Source: Bacillota bacterium
GTDB taxonomy: Bacteria > Bacillota > Clostridia > Acetivibrionales > JAEZXR01
NCBI GenBank assembly: GCA_023419605.1
Contig: JAEZXR010000105.1
Span: forward strand, 85,225-149,224
Length of the DNA: 64,000 bases
Direction: 5' to 3'
Shown: piece by piece, positions 18,601-27,000 of the stretch
How the letters are laid out: every line of letters starts with the position of its first letter
How positions within the stretch are numbered: the first letter of the stretch is position 1
The notes under the pieces: generated by a model
Seen by the model: only the letters and a program-made list of their open reading frames with translations
Told to the model about the DNA's origin: nothing
Database searches by the model: none
Translations under genes and position numbers: made by a program

Positions 18601-20866
18601 CGGATCCAATGCCCATATCCTTTTGGAAGAGTATGAAGAGGAAGGCTCCTCCTATAAGGAAAGCCCGGGAGAGAAAAACATATTTGTGCTGTCTGCCAGG
18701 AGCAAGGAGAGGCTTGTGGCCTATGCAAACGAAATACTCAGCTATCTGGAAAGACAGCAGACACCCGGCGGCAGCGGAAAGATGGGCGGTATCTGCAGTG
18801 AAACGTTGGTTGTAAAAGATATGGTTACGGCTGCGGCATATTTGCTTAATATCGATGAAAGCGAAATCGACGTTGCGGAGAGCCTTTCTGACTTCGGTTT
18901 TGACAGGGTCCTCCGAAATCATTTTATCAATGAACTGATACGCCGGTATGAGCTGGATGTTGCCTTCCCCATACCGGATGAATATGATACCCTAAGTGCC
19001 CTGGCGAAATACCTGGCGGACAGGTTTAGCGACAAGATCGCCGGATATTATGAAAAAACCGGCCAGGGGGACGGCTTGACGGCCGGCAGCAGTTCTATAA
19101 GGCTTTGCGATATTGCCTATACCCTTCAGACGGGCCGCGATGCCATGGAAGAAAGGCTGGCTGTGGTTGTTTCAAGCATAGGGAAACTTTGTGAGGTATT
19201 AAAGGTGTTTGTGGAGGGGAAGCAAACGGAAGGATTATATACCGGAAGAGTAGCTGCCGGTAGAGAAGCGGACAGTTTGGAAAAGGAAGAAGAAATAGAA
19301 AGGCTCCTGAAAACGGGAGAGTACGACAGGCTGGCCAGGGCCTGGGCTTCCGGGGCCAATGTAGACTGGCAGAAGCTGTATCCTGTCCGGCATCCTCGTA
19401 TTGTAACCCTGCCCAATTACCCCTTTTTACGGAAAAGAATATGGTTCGGAAGCTTCAAAGGCAGTACAGCAGCCCAGGCAATATCCGCAGAAGAAAGTGT
19501 ACGTGCAAAAACGGAGGTAAAGACGACTCCGGCACCGGCAGTACCTGTCCGGGCGGAGAGGCTGCCGGATACTGCGCCTAAAATCGACATCAACAAGACC
19601 CGGATTCAATGGGATACAGTCGAAGACTTCATGGGCAATGAAGTCGCCCTGGACATCATTGACGGACAGATTGCACTGGTGACCCTGCAGGAGAAGAACA
19701 GGAAGAACATGCTTTCCGAACAGGCCATCAAAGGCCTCATGGCCAAATTTGCCGAAATTGCAAAAAATGAAGCCATCAAAGCTGTCATTATAACAGGCTA
19801 TGATAACGTTTTCTGCATGGGAGGAACCCAGGAACAGCTGACAAGCATCGCGGACAGGGAGAGTAAATTTACCGATGTGCCGTTCCTGTACAGGGGTCTT
19901 TTAGATACTGAAGTTCCTGTAATTGCAGCAATCCAGGGACATGCTTCGGGAGGCGGACTTCTCTTTGGGCTTTCTGCCGATATTGTCGTAATGTCCGAGG
20001 AATCGGTATACAGCGCAGTGTTTACAAAATACGGCTTCACCCCCGGAATGGGTGCAACCTATGTTTTAAAGGAAAAATTCGGTATAAACATCGCGAATGA
20101 AATGATGTATACGGCCAAGTCCTTCAGCGGAAGCGAACTTAAGGAGCGCGGAGCTCCGGTTATAATCAGGAAAAGGCAGGATGTAGTAAAGGAAGCCATT
20201 TCAACGGCCAGAATCCTTGCGGAAAAACCGCGGCATACCTTGAAAGTTTTGAAGCAGGAGCTGGCGGGAAGGCTCCTCGAACAGCTTTTGGGCTGTATTG
20301 AGCGTGAAGCCTATATGCACGAGCTTACCTTTTCACATCCGGAAGTTAAAAAACGTATAGAGTATTACTATCTGGATTCCAAGCGTAATACCCGGGAAAC
20401 GGGAGATGCAGATGAAAAAGCAGCCAAGCCTCCGGTCCAGACTGAAAAAAGGAAAGAGCTGCAAACAAAGGAAACGACATATGATCAGGAAGCTTTGCAG
20501 CAGGACATCCTGGATATTTTAAGCAGCATTCTTTATATACCGGCCGAAGAGATCAATGGGGACGTAAGCTTCAGGGATATGGGGGTGGACTCCATCAGTG
20601 GAGTGGAAATCGTAAGGGATATGAACAGAAAATTCAGTCTTAACCTGGATGCCGTCGTACTGTATGACTATTCAACAGTGAAAACCCTTACCGAATATAT
20701 AGCCGGGCAAATCGGCGCTTTCCAGGATACTGCGATTGCGGCAAAGGAAATAGCAGTGGCGGCGGACAAAAAAGAGAGCGAAATCGTGAATTTGCTGGAA
20801 AGCTTTAAAAGCGATGATCTCAGCGAGGATGAAATCGTCAGATATCTGGAGGAAATGGAAATATGA
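12605..20866 (+). CDS. Trans-AT polyketide synthase: KS-DH-KR-ACP / KS-ECH-ACP (beta-branching)
   Basis: Start chosen at ATG 12605, directly after GGGGGTGATC, which matches the 16S tail well; an in-frame GTG lies at 12593. Domains: N-terminal docking helices; KS3 (12780-14050); linker with GRSHF variant (14090-14570); DH3 (14620-15460; His and Asp present); KR3 (15480-16900), in which the catalytic Ser is Ala (LFSAGAS), so probably inactive; ACP5 (16960-17215); KS4 (17335-18640, DTMCSSS); ACP-like insert; linker (19100-19450); enoyl-CoA hydratase-like domain (19610-20390); ACP6 (Ser codon 20591); C-terminal docking segment (20775-20863). The ECH domain and the twin ACPs (the second on the next protein) indicate beta-branching at this module. 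The stop overlaps the next start (ATGA). Confidence 0.94.
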   Translation: MGMKNERVRDILEKIKKHEISSKEGMKRIARIKQEEEEGSKGSPSIEEMPAGTSVPYNAGIAIIGMAAKFPDANNIDELWDNLVEGRNSIREADRWRLEDFYDPNPGIPGKSVSKWGGFISGIDQFDPLFFNMSPKEAELMDPQQRLFLKEAWRSLEDAGYSDKELDNRKCGVFVGFNTSDYIKTIEEKNVPLDGYMLTGNNESVISGRVSYYLNLKGPSMTLNTACSSSLVAAHLACESIRCGTCDMAIAGGVTVMVTKGFHTLLSSTGMLSPEGQCKTFDNEANGFVPGEGVGAVVLKRLDKALEDGDHIYAVIAGSGINQDGKTNGITAPSSPSQTALELEVYQRYGINPENIGCVETHGTGTKLGDPIEVDALTAAFHKYTSKKQFCALGSIKTNIGHTLAAAGIAGLIKAVLSVSRKKLVPSLNLEKENEMINFKDSPFYVNTTARDWTVPEGHPRMAAVSSFGFSGTNAHMVIKEWKAGMEAAETKEEAKWRIYPFSAKSSNSLRQKLVDFSDWLDRNGDCCRPCDISYTLLVGRSHFQHTAVFTARDMDQLKKDIKAAIGGTKAVNFVSDEVKETRVKADPAMKQTGEKYIKDIAENRVADEEQKTRLMFLAELYAKGYELDWKVLFENDGCRRIPLPGYSFDEERYWVGETDTGIDGNSRTSLLRLHPLVDENISSFKGQKFKKTLTVQEFFVTDHRVEGNRVFPGAGYIEMACASGAIAGDKKVRGFKNIVWAKPITVTDARKDVYISLYPSGEGAEYEVSTRDEKGSEVIHSQGKLSFEENSGDEPIDIAAVRARCLHRRESKDCYSLFNKIGMGYGPAFRTIRWLCNNHNEALAWLELPEEQRKSFKEYIVHPSIMDGALQAAVGLAQDLTETSDSPYLPFGIGEINIYSSLPEKCYVYVTPAGNGQRDTSLLKYDVKIAGEDGTVLLSMQDFSVRMLEGKAHTGNAEKLYMERVWVQSPLKAGISRNFNKRFILFDTGEDMYRLLGARAADVGNKDVILVKPGQGFQRLDGTFEINPSDPGDYTKLVESLQKTGKVPQNAIFMWGHEEFKVDGIDLEQQQRGIFSLLHFIKAMMKSDPREKLRIQFVHRAEKAGANPFYEAIGAFARSLRLENPGYILKTLQLDTTGNDSAKVLEIILDEFEADEDMEVRCQNGTRYIRTLVQQSLAAAEEKRLPLKHKGVYLITGGMGGLGCILASYLAKEYKAKLVLTGRTPLNAVMEQRIRMLEEYGAEVLYVATDVSRREEVARLFAAARERFTGVNGILHSAGVIRDSMLMNKNVESFMEVLGPKVYGTIWLDQESSKEPLDFYVLFSAGASVIGNAGQCDYAYANGFMDSYAGRRVPEGRQGKTLAINWPFWKNGGMVLPEEGLEAMKHAGMVPLRDEEGIKAFMDGLASDKEQVIVFYGDAARIKKALASRFEAVLGEEIPIAAPEGKEKVKWLEEAEQYLKGIMSKVIRLPAEKINSKEPLEKYGIDSVMIIGLNRELEACFGELPKTLFFEYQTVRELAGYFVQKHLQTLLKNIHNTGNAVGTSENTAMEGYDKLVSIKDRLLDAPIQPVNKEAAESDDIAIIGIHGRYPMAGDMEAFWNNLVDGKDCISEIPMERWDHSQYYDADRDAGKVYSKWGGFIQDADKFDPLFFQMTPRDAEIADPQERIFLESVYHAIEDAGYTKARLDSSNVGVYVGVMYGHYQMFGAEETMKGNVMALNSSYSSIANRVSYFFNFHGPSIALDTMCSSSLTAVHLACESLKNNEIDVAVAGGVNLTLHPSKYIMLSQGKFAASDGRCRSFGAGGDGYVPSEGVGTVILKPLAKAKRDGDRVYAVIKGTAVNHGGKTNGYTVPNPKAQTEVISRTLKKAGIHPRTISYMEAHGTGTSLGDPIEITGLSNVFGEYTSEKQFCPIGSVKSNIGHAEAAAGVAGIAKVLLQMKHKKLVPSIHAETLNPNINFNPTPFYVQKTLSPWEQPVIEENGVPVKYPRRAGISSFGAGGSNAHILLEEYEEEGSSYKESPGEKNIFVLSARSKERLVAYANEILSYLERQQTPGGSGKMGGICSETLVVKDMVTAAAYLLNIDESEIDVAESLSDFGFDRVLRNHFINELIRRYELDVAFPIPDEYDTLSALAKYLADRFSDKIAGYYEKTGQGDGLTAGSSSIRLCDIAYTLQTGRDAMEERLAVVVSSIGKLCEVLKVFVEGKQTEGLYTGRVAAGREADSLEKEEEIERLLKTGEYDRLARAWASGANVDWQKLYPVRHPRIVTLPNYPFLRKRIWFGSFKGSTAAQAISAEESVRAKTEVKTTPAPAVPVRAERLPDTAPKIDINKTRIQWDTVEDFMGNEVALDIIDGQIALVTLQEKNRKNMLSEQAIKGLMAKFAEIAKNEAIKAVIITGYDNVFCMGGTQEQLTSIADRESKFTDVPFLYRGLLDTEVPVIAAIQGHASGGGLLFGLSADIVVMSEESVYSAVFTKYGFTPGMGATYVLKEKFGINIANEMMYTAKSFSGSELKERGAPVIIRKRQDVVKEAISTARILAEKPRHTLKVLKQELAGRLLEQLLGCIEREAYMHELTFSHPEVKKRIEYYYLDSKRNTRETGDADEKAAKPPVQTEKRKELQTKETTYDQEALQQDILDILSSILYIPAEEINGDVSFRDMGVDSISGVEIVRDMNRKFSLNLDAVVLYDYSTVKTLTEYIAGQIGAFQDTAIAAKEIAVAADKKESEIVNLLESFKSDDLSEDEIVRYLEEMEI
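18806..19054 (+). other. psiACP2: Ser-less ACP-like insert between KS4 and its flanking linker
   Basis: ACP-like segment with SDFGFDRV at the attachment motif: Arg (codon 18905) replaces the Ser. It sits between the KS4 core and the YTLQTGR linker motif, the same place as psiACP1. Confidence 0.75.
19610..20390 (+). other. Integrated ECH2-type (PksI-like) crotonase domain
   Basis: The stretch TGYDNVFCMGGTQ, then IQGHASGGG and KYGFTPGMGATY, closely recalls PksI, the free-standing ECH2 of bacillaene synthesis, which decarboxylates the glutaconyl-type intermediate during beta-methyl branching. Here it is fused between the KS4 linker and ACP6. The partner enzymes (HMG-CoA-synthase-like enzyme, ECH1, donor ACP, decarboxylating KS) are not in the window and are expected elsewhere in the locus. 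Confidence 0.85.
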
Positions 20867-23118
20867 ACGGGATGAGCTTCGGCATTAAAGAGGTTCTTAA
20901 AATGATCAAGGAGAATCAGATCACCTCCGAGGAAGGGCTGGAAATTATTAAGGAACTGAAAAGGAGACAGGCAGAAACATCGGCTGCAGTCGAAAAGCCT
21001 GCTTCATTTCAAGCGGGAAGGGCAGAGGACTCCGGAGAAATTCCTTTTAAAGCTGCAAAAGGGGCGGATAGCCTGGATATGGAAAGTGTGAAGGCCAAGC
21101 TGCTGGATATTATGAGTACCATCATTCATATTCCTGTAGAGGAGATTGACGTCAACCTCAGCTTTAAGGACATGGGTGTGGATTCCATCAGCGGCGTGGA
21201 AATTGTAAGGGATGTAAATAAAGCCTTCGGCTTGAACCTGGATGCTGTAGTCCTCTACGATTTCGCCAATGTAACGGAGCTTTCCATGCATATCGCCGGG
21301 CAAAGCCGGAATTCCGGAAAAACGGATACGGAGGAAGGCGAAAGAGCTCTGGAGAAGCCGAAAAGCCAGGCCCAAAGCGTAAAAAATGAGGCGGAAAGAT
21401 ACCAGCAGGAGCTTCTCTTAAAAAACCTTCCTTCCTATGGTACGGACAAGGTCCGCAGCGAATATAAGGAAATACCTGCAGAACAGAGTAAGCCGGAGAA
21501 TGTGCAGCGGAACACCATGGGCGCAAAGCCTTTGAAAATAATGCAAACTGTACAGAAAGCACCCATTGTCGAAGAAAAGGGTAAAACCGTTCTGAAAGCT
21601 AAAGATAGCTTTACTGCACCCATGGCTGCTGTGGAAGTTCCTTCAAAAGAGGGAGGTGCGTCCGGCAAGGTAGCGTTGAAACCTTTAGGACAGGAGCTTG
21701 TTGTAAAGCCGGCCCCTGTGCGGAGCAAAACGGAAGTGCCCACACCCATGGAGAAAAAGGTTTATATCCGTAGGGAAGAAAGTGCTTCGCTTTTGGAAAA
21801 AACCTCCGGAAAGGCAATGGATATCGCCGTCATCGGCATGTCCTGCCGGTATGCCCAGGCAGATACCATCGGTGAGTTCTGGGAAAACATTGTAAATTGT
21901 CGGGACTGTATCGTTGAGGTTCCGAAGGACCGATGGGATATTGATAGATGCTACGATCCTGATCCCAGGGCACCCAATAAAACATACAGCCGATGGATGG
22001 GAACGGTTAACAATGTGGACAAGTTTGATCCGCTGTTTTTTAATATATCACCGCTGGAAGCGGAATTGATGGACCCCCAGCAGCGGCTTTTCCTGCAGGA
22101 AGCATGGAATGCCTTTGAAGGAGCGGGCTATTCCGATAGATCCTTAGACGGCGTGCGATGCGGGGTTTATGTCGGCTCAGCCTACGGGGACTATGAAAAA
22201 TATTTGAATTTCAATACCATACGGGATACGGGAGAGTCCTTTGCCGGACTGTCTACCTCCATACTACCGGCAAGGATCTCGTACCTTTTAAACCTTAAAG
22301 GGCCAAGTGTTTCTATTGATACCGCCTGCTCCTCCTCCCTGGTTGCCATCCATGAGGCCTGCCAGAGCATCCTGTGCGGGGAGAGCGATATGGCCATTGC
22401 CGGAGGGGTAAGGCTCATGCTGACTCCCAGCCTGCATATTCAGACCTGCAAAGCCGGCATGCTTTCTCCCACCGGAAAATGCAAGACCTTTGACAATTCG
22501 GCCGATGGAATCGTTTTGGGGGAGGGGGTGGGAGCAATCCTTCTAAAACCCCTGGATAAGGCACTGGCTGACAATGATCATATTTATGGAGTCATAAAGG
22601 GATCGGGTTCCAACCAGGACGGCAAGACAAACGGCATATCTGCACCCAGCGCCCAGGCCCAGGTTAAATTGGAGGTAGATGTTTACAGGCGTTTTGGTAT
22701 CGATCCTGAGACAATCACCCTGATAGAAGCCCACGGAACAGGGACAAAACTGGGAGATCCCATCGAAGTCAAGGCGCTAAAGGAGTCCTTCGGACAGTTT
22801 ACCAACAAAAGGAATTATTGCGCCCTCGGTTCGGTAAAGGCAAACATCGGACATACTACGTTGGCCGCCGGTGTTGCAGGAATCATTAAAGTGCTTATGG
22901 CATTTCAACATAAAAAAATCCCAGGGTTGGTGAATTTCAAAAACAGAAACGAGCATATTTCGATTGAAGACAGTCCTTTCTATATACCTACCGAGACAAA
23001 AGACTGGATAACACCCGGCAATATGCCCAAAAGGGCAGCGGTAAGCTCCTTTGGCTTCAGCGGCACCAATTGCCATATCGTACTGGAGGAGGCTCCTTTA
23101 ATCGATCGTTTAGGTTGA
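20863..23118 (+). CDS. Trans-AT polyketide synthase: ACP-KS, lacking the KS flanking linker
   Basis: 751 residues. Start overlaps the previous stop (ATGA) with GGAGG about 10 bases upstream. N-terminal docking helices (residues 1-40); ACP7 (about 65-145, Ser codon 21184), nearly a twin of ACP6 (same GVDSISGVEI core); a long Pro/Lys/Glu-rich tether (about 150-320); KS5 (about 322-745; DTACSSS, EAHGTGT, NIGH all present). It ends a few residues after the KS core at LEEAPLIDRLG. The flanking linker that normally follows is found instead at the start of the PKS protein after ParA. KS5 therefore should take the beta-branched chain from ACP6/ACP7 and work with a linker supplied in trans. Confidence 0.93.
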   Translation: MNGMSFGIKEVLKMIKENQITSEEGLEIIKELKRRQAETSAAVEKPASFQAGRAEDSGEIPFKAAKGADSLDMESVKAKLLDIMSTIIHIPVEEIDVNLSFKDMGVDSISGVEIVRDVNKAFGLNLDAVVLYDFANVTELSMHIAGQSRNSGKTDTEEGERALEKPKSQAQSVKNEAERYQQELLLKNLPSYGTDKVRSEYKEIPAEQSKPENVQRNTMGAKPLKIMQTVQKAPIVEEKGKTVLKAKDSFTAPMAAVEVPSKEGGASGKVALKPLGQELVVKPAPVRSKTEVPTPMEKKVYIRREESASLLEKTSGKAMDIAVIGMSCRYAQADTIGEFWENIVNCRDCIVEVPKDRWDIDRCYDPDPRAPNKTYSRWMGTVNNVDKFDPLFFNISPLEAELMDPQQRLFLQEAWNAFEGAGYSDRSLDGVRCGVYVGSAYGDYEKYLNFNTIRDTGESFAGLSTSILPARISYLLNLKGPSVSIDTACSSSLVAIHEACQSILCGESDMAIAGGVRLMLTPSLHIQTCKAGMLSPTGKCKTFDNSADGIVLGEGVGAILLKPLDKALADNDHIYGVIKGSGSNQDGKTNGISAPSAQAQVKLEVDVYRRFGIDPETITLIEAHGTGTKLGDPIEVKALKESFGQFTNKRNYCALGSVKANIGHTTLAAGVAGIIKVLMAFQHKKIPGLVNFKNRNEHISIEDSPFYIPTETKDWITPGNMPKRAAVSSFGFSGTNCHIVLEEAPLIDRLG

Positions 23119-23253
23119 ACATAGTGATTTCCAGTTTGGCAACGAGGTGAGGACAGACCGACTTGCAAAGCTGGATAAAATCACTTTCAGCCTAAAGGAG
23201 CGAAAGGTGAATCCGGACTATTTTAATATATAGAAAATAAGGAAGTTTTAATT
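23119..23253 (+). promoter_or_regulatory. 135-base spacer before parA with a possible long-range hairpin
   Basis: The longest gap between PKS-operon genes. The segment 23123-23134 can pair with 23171-23185 (8 bp plus 4 bp, one 3-base bulge, loop about 36 bases). An RBS (AAGGAAG, 23239-23245) precedes the parA ATG. No promoter, terminator T-run or parS-like palindrome is seen. A regulatory role is only inferred. Confidence 0.3.
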
Positions 23254-24015
23254 ATGGGAAAAGTATTTTGCATGATGAATCAAAAAGGCGGAGTGGGAAA
23301 AACGACCACTGCCGTAAACCTCGGGGTTGGTTTGCAGAATTTGGGCAAGAAGATGCTTTTAATCGACCTTGACCCTCAGGCGAATATGACTTCTTCGTTG
23401 GGTATCCCCAGCCGGACCCTGAAATACAGCATATATGACCTGTTGAAAGGAAAAGCAGCCCTGGAAGAGGTTGTGGTAGACCGGAACGGTCTTTGCCTGA
23501 TCCCGTCCTCCATTGCCTTGTCGGGAGCCGACATAGAATTTTCCAGTATTCCCGGAAGGGAATTGCTGCTAAAAGAGGCTCTATCCGGTGTGATAGAAAA
23601 TTTTGACGGTATTTTGATCGACTGCCCGCCTACCCTGGGATTGCTGGTACTGAACGCCCTTACGGCAGCGCATGAAGTGATTATCCCTGTGCAGGCAGAA
23701 TTCCTTCCCCTGGAGGGACTGAGCTTCCTTATGGAAACTGTTGAGGTGGTTAGAAAGAGGCTTAACAAAAACCTTGAAATATCAGGGGTGGTTGTGACCA
23801 TGTATAACTCCAGGCAAAACTTGCATAAGGAGGCTATTGATATCTTACAGAATCACTTTGGAGATAAGGCTTTTAAAACGTATATAAGGAGCAATATTTC
23901 ATTGGCAGAAGCTCCGGGCTATGGGCAGGATATTTTCACCTATAAGCCGGACAGCATCGGTGCAGTTGATTACCAAAGGCTTTGCAAAGAATTTATCGAA
24001 AGAGAGGTATTGTAA
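23254..24015 (+). CDS. ParA/Soj-family positioning ATPase encoded inside the PKS operon
   Basis: 253 residues, full length for Soj-type ParA. Deviant Walker A K11-GGVGKTT, Walker A' around D38-x-D40-PQAN, Walker B LIDCPP (D123), and the ParA C-terminal signature (RSN..LAEAPG.G..I..Y....IGA.DY). ParA proteins dimerise with ATP on DNA without sequence specificity; a partner protein on the cargo stimulates ATPase activity, and the cargo is thereby moved or spaced over the nucleoid. No parB gene and no parS site are visible. Upstream is a KS without its linker; 3 bases downstream starts a PKS whose first residues look like a ParA-activating peptide. The tight spacing makes cotranslation likely. 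A chromosome or plasmid partition role is not excluded, but nothing else here supports it. Confidence 0.95.
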   Translation: MGKVFCMMNQKGGVGKTTTAVNLGVGLQNLGKKMLLIDLDPQANMTSSLGIPSRTLKYSIYDLLKGKAALEEVVVDRNGLCLIPSSIALSGADIEFSSIPGRELLLKEALSGVIENFDGILIDCPPTLGLLVLNALTAAHEVIIPVQAEFLPLEGLSFLMETVEVVRKRLNKNLEISGVVVTMYNSRQNLHKEAIDILQNHFGDKAFKTYIRSNISLAEAPGYGQDIFTYKPDSIGAVDYQRLCKEFIEREVL

Positions 24016-24018
24016 GTT

Positions 24019-24084
24019 ATGCCGGCCAAAAAACCACGTATTGGAAATAACCCATTAGATTGGATTAAGCCCACCCATGAGGAA
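24019..24084 (+). other. Basic ParB-like N-terminal peptide fused to the PKS downstream of ParA
   Basis: The first 22 residues contain KKPRIGNNPLDWI, followed by about 50 residues of low-complexity, Pro/Ala/Glu-rich tether before the KS linker begins. Compare the Soj-contacting N-terminus of ParB proteins, of the general form basic-LG(K/R)GL(D/x)AL(I/L). No other PKS start in this window resembles it; the others carry helical docking domains or go straight into an ACP. A ParA-interaction role is inferred. Confidence 0.6.
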
Positions 24085-27000
24085 AAGTATAAAAGCCATA
24101 CGGAGACAGTGGAGCAAAAAACGTCGGCAGCAGTACCTGCTCCGGATGTGGCAGCCAAGCCGGCAGTACTGTCGGAAACCCCTGAATCCTATGTGACGAA
24201 GACAGAAGCAGTTCCAGTGGAGGTGAATAGAGAGGAAAAGAGTATCGGAAGGCCGTATTATTTTATACCCCTTTCGGCGAAATCAAAAGAGTCCCTCTAC
24301 CAAAAATACAGGGATTTATGGGAATGGCTGCAGAAAGAGTCCGGCAGCCACTCCTTTGACGATATAGCCTATACACTGTTGATGGGAAGAAGTCACTTTT
24401 TTGTTCGTTCTGCCTTGATTGTAACAGATGCGGCACAACTGGAAAGCAAATTGAAAGTGATTCTTGAAACAGGAAAAGCCGACGGCTTTTTTACACGGAA
24501 TCCGGACGAAAGGGCTTCCAAACCCGATGCCGCACTCAAGGAGCAGGGGAATGGCCTCCTACAGGTGCTGGGGGATGGCAAGGCAAAGGAGCATGAGTTC
24601 TACCTCCATAACCTTATGAGCATTGCCGACCTGTATGTCAAGGGATATGATTTGAACTGGAGCAGGTTGTATCCGGGAGGGAATTACCGCCGTATCTACA
24701 TGCCTACCTATCCCTTTGCGATGAACCGTTACTGGGCCAGTGGCGCCGAGGATACCGGGACAGGCGGGTATACTGCCGGTGCAATCAGGGAAGAGCTTCA
24801 TCCTTTGGTGGGTGTTAACAGTTCTACCTTAAAGGAACAATGCTTCACAAAAATATTCAATGGTGATGAGTCGTATTTAAAGGACCATGTGGTGGGCAAG
24901 GATAAAATACTCCCGGGCGTAGCCTACCTTGAGATGGCCAGGGCGGCTGGCAAGCTGGCAAACCCTGAAGCAGAGGTGGTTGCCCTTCGAAATATTTCCT
25001 GGCAAAATCCCATAAGGCTTATAGGCAAGGATAGTTCCTTCACGGCGAAAATCAGCCTTTTCCCTTGCGGCGATACAGTAGAATTTGAAGTAAGCAGCAG
25101 AGGGATGAATGACCAGAGAGTGGTGCACGGCACAGGAAGGATGAATTTCAGGAAAGAGGACGGTCAAAACAAAGACCGGGAGATTACAAATATCGAAGAG
25201 GTCAGGGCAAGATGCACAAAAAAGGTAGCCGGAGAAGAATGCTACCGCGTGTTTGCCGAAAAAGGCCTCAACCTTGGACCTGGCTTTCAGGCAGTGAAAG
25301 AATTATACTGCGGTGAAAAGGAGGTTCTGTCCCTCATAGAGCTTCCGGGGCATCTGGAGGGCGAGTTTTCCCTGTACGGTCTCCATCCGTCTCTGATGGA
25401 TGGTGCACTGGAAACCGTTATAGGGCTTTTGGGCACGGAAGAAATGGAATCCAAGGCCCTTGCCCTGCCCTTCGAAATGGAGAGCGTTGAAGTCTATGGG
25501 AAACTGTCCAAAAGCGTTTACTCCTATGCAAGGGAACTGGAGGGTGCAAACACCGAAAAAAATGTAAGGCATTATGATGTAGACATCCTGGACGAGTCGG
25601 GGAATATCCTTGTCAGGATGAAAGGCTTTGGAATCCGGCCGTTTTTCCAGTTTGAAAGGCCTGTAAATACCGGATTGAAGGAAAAACTGCACTACTATGT
25701 GGCCTGGGAGGAGAATGGAACCTACGAAAACCGGGCAGATGGAGATAGTAAAAGTAAGACTAACCTTCTGGTTTTTTCGGTAAATGGTATGGATACAGAC
25801 CTTGTGGAAGCATGCTATGAAAAGGCAGCAGGCAGGCCATGCCAAGCTGCTTTGGTGATGCCTGGAAACATATATAAGGCTGTTGACAGCCGTAAGTATG
25901 AAATAGACCCATCCAATCCAGAAGACTACAGGCGCTTATTGGAGGAGTTGTCTGCCGGCGAGGCTTTTCCAACAGATATAATCCATCTCTGGTCTTACGG
26001 GAAGGGCAGCACCGATGAACAGCTTACAATGGGATACCATGCAGTATTTAACCTGAGCCGTGCATTGGCGGAATACAAGCAGCAGGATAAATTACGCCTT
26101 ATCTATACACATCCTGTAAACGGAAGGGAAGCTTTGCCGGTCCATGCTGCCATGGGAGGCTTCGCAAGAACGGCAAGGATTGAAAATTCCAAATGGGTCT
26201 ATAAGGTATTGGGAATACAGTCCGCCCTGGGTGTGGAGGATACACTTGAAACCGCTTTTAAGGAGCTGGCGCCGTACTATGATGAAGATGTGGAAGTCAT
26301 TGCAGAAACAGGCAAACGGCTGGTAAAGCGGTTGAAGCCCTTCAGCATCGATGATTTGACTTCGAAGGAGGTTTTCTTTGAAGAAGGAGGAGTCTACCTC
26401 ATTACCGGCGGTATTGGCGGCTTGGGGCTGATTTTTGCCAAATACATATCCCAAAGGGTTAAAGGCGCCAGGATTGTCCTTTCCGGGCGTTCACAGCCGG
26501 GAGACAAAAGGCTTCAATTGCTGCAAGCACTTGAAAGCAGTCAGGCGGAGGTTGTATACATTCAATCGGATGTTGCGGACCGGGCTTCTGTAGAGGCTCT
26601 TGCTTCGGGTATACGACAGCGCTTTGGAAGGCTGGATGGAATCCTGCATAGTGCCGGAGTGATCCGGGACGCCTATATTCATAAAAAGACACAGGAAGAA
26701 ATAAAAGAGGTGCTGGCACCCAAAATATACGGAACTTTGAACCTGGACGAGGTTTTTAAGAATGAAAATTTGAAATTTTTCGTGCTCTTTTCCTCCATTG
26801 CCGCACTTACGGGAAATGCGGGACAATGTGACTATTCCTATGCAAACAGCTTCATGGACTATTATGCCCTATACCGGGAAGGACTTGTACGGCAGGGGGA
26901 AAGAAAAGGAAAGGTTTTATCCATAAATTGGTCCCTTTGGCAGGAGGGAGGCATGCAGGTAGACGACAGTACCCGGACCCTTTTTACCGATACCCTGGGC

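Noticed and set aside
23100..23120. Frameshift at the end of KS5 that would rejoin it to its linker
   Set aside because: The linker is complete and in frame on the other side of parA, and none of the spacer frames encodes a linker.
23147..23233. 28-codon frame starting at GTG 23147
   Set aside because: No RBS, overlaps the hairpin, no recognisable product; it does not restore the KS linker either.
23119..23253. parS-like site or a ParB gene near parA
   Set aside because: No parS-type palindrome is seen in the spacer, and no ParB helix-turn-helix protein is encoded anywhere in the window.
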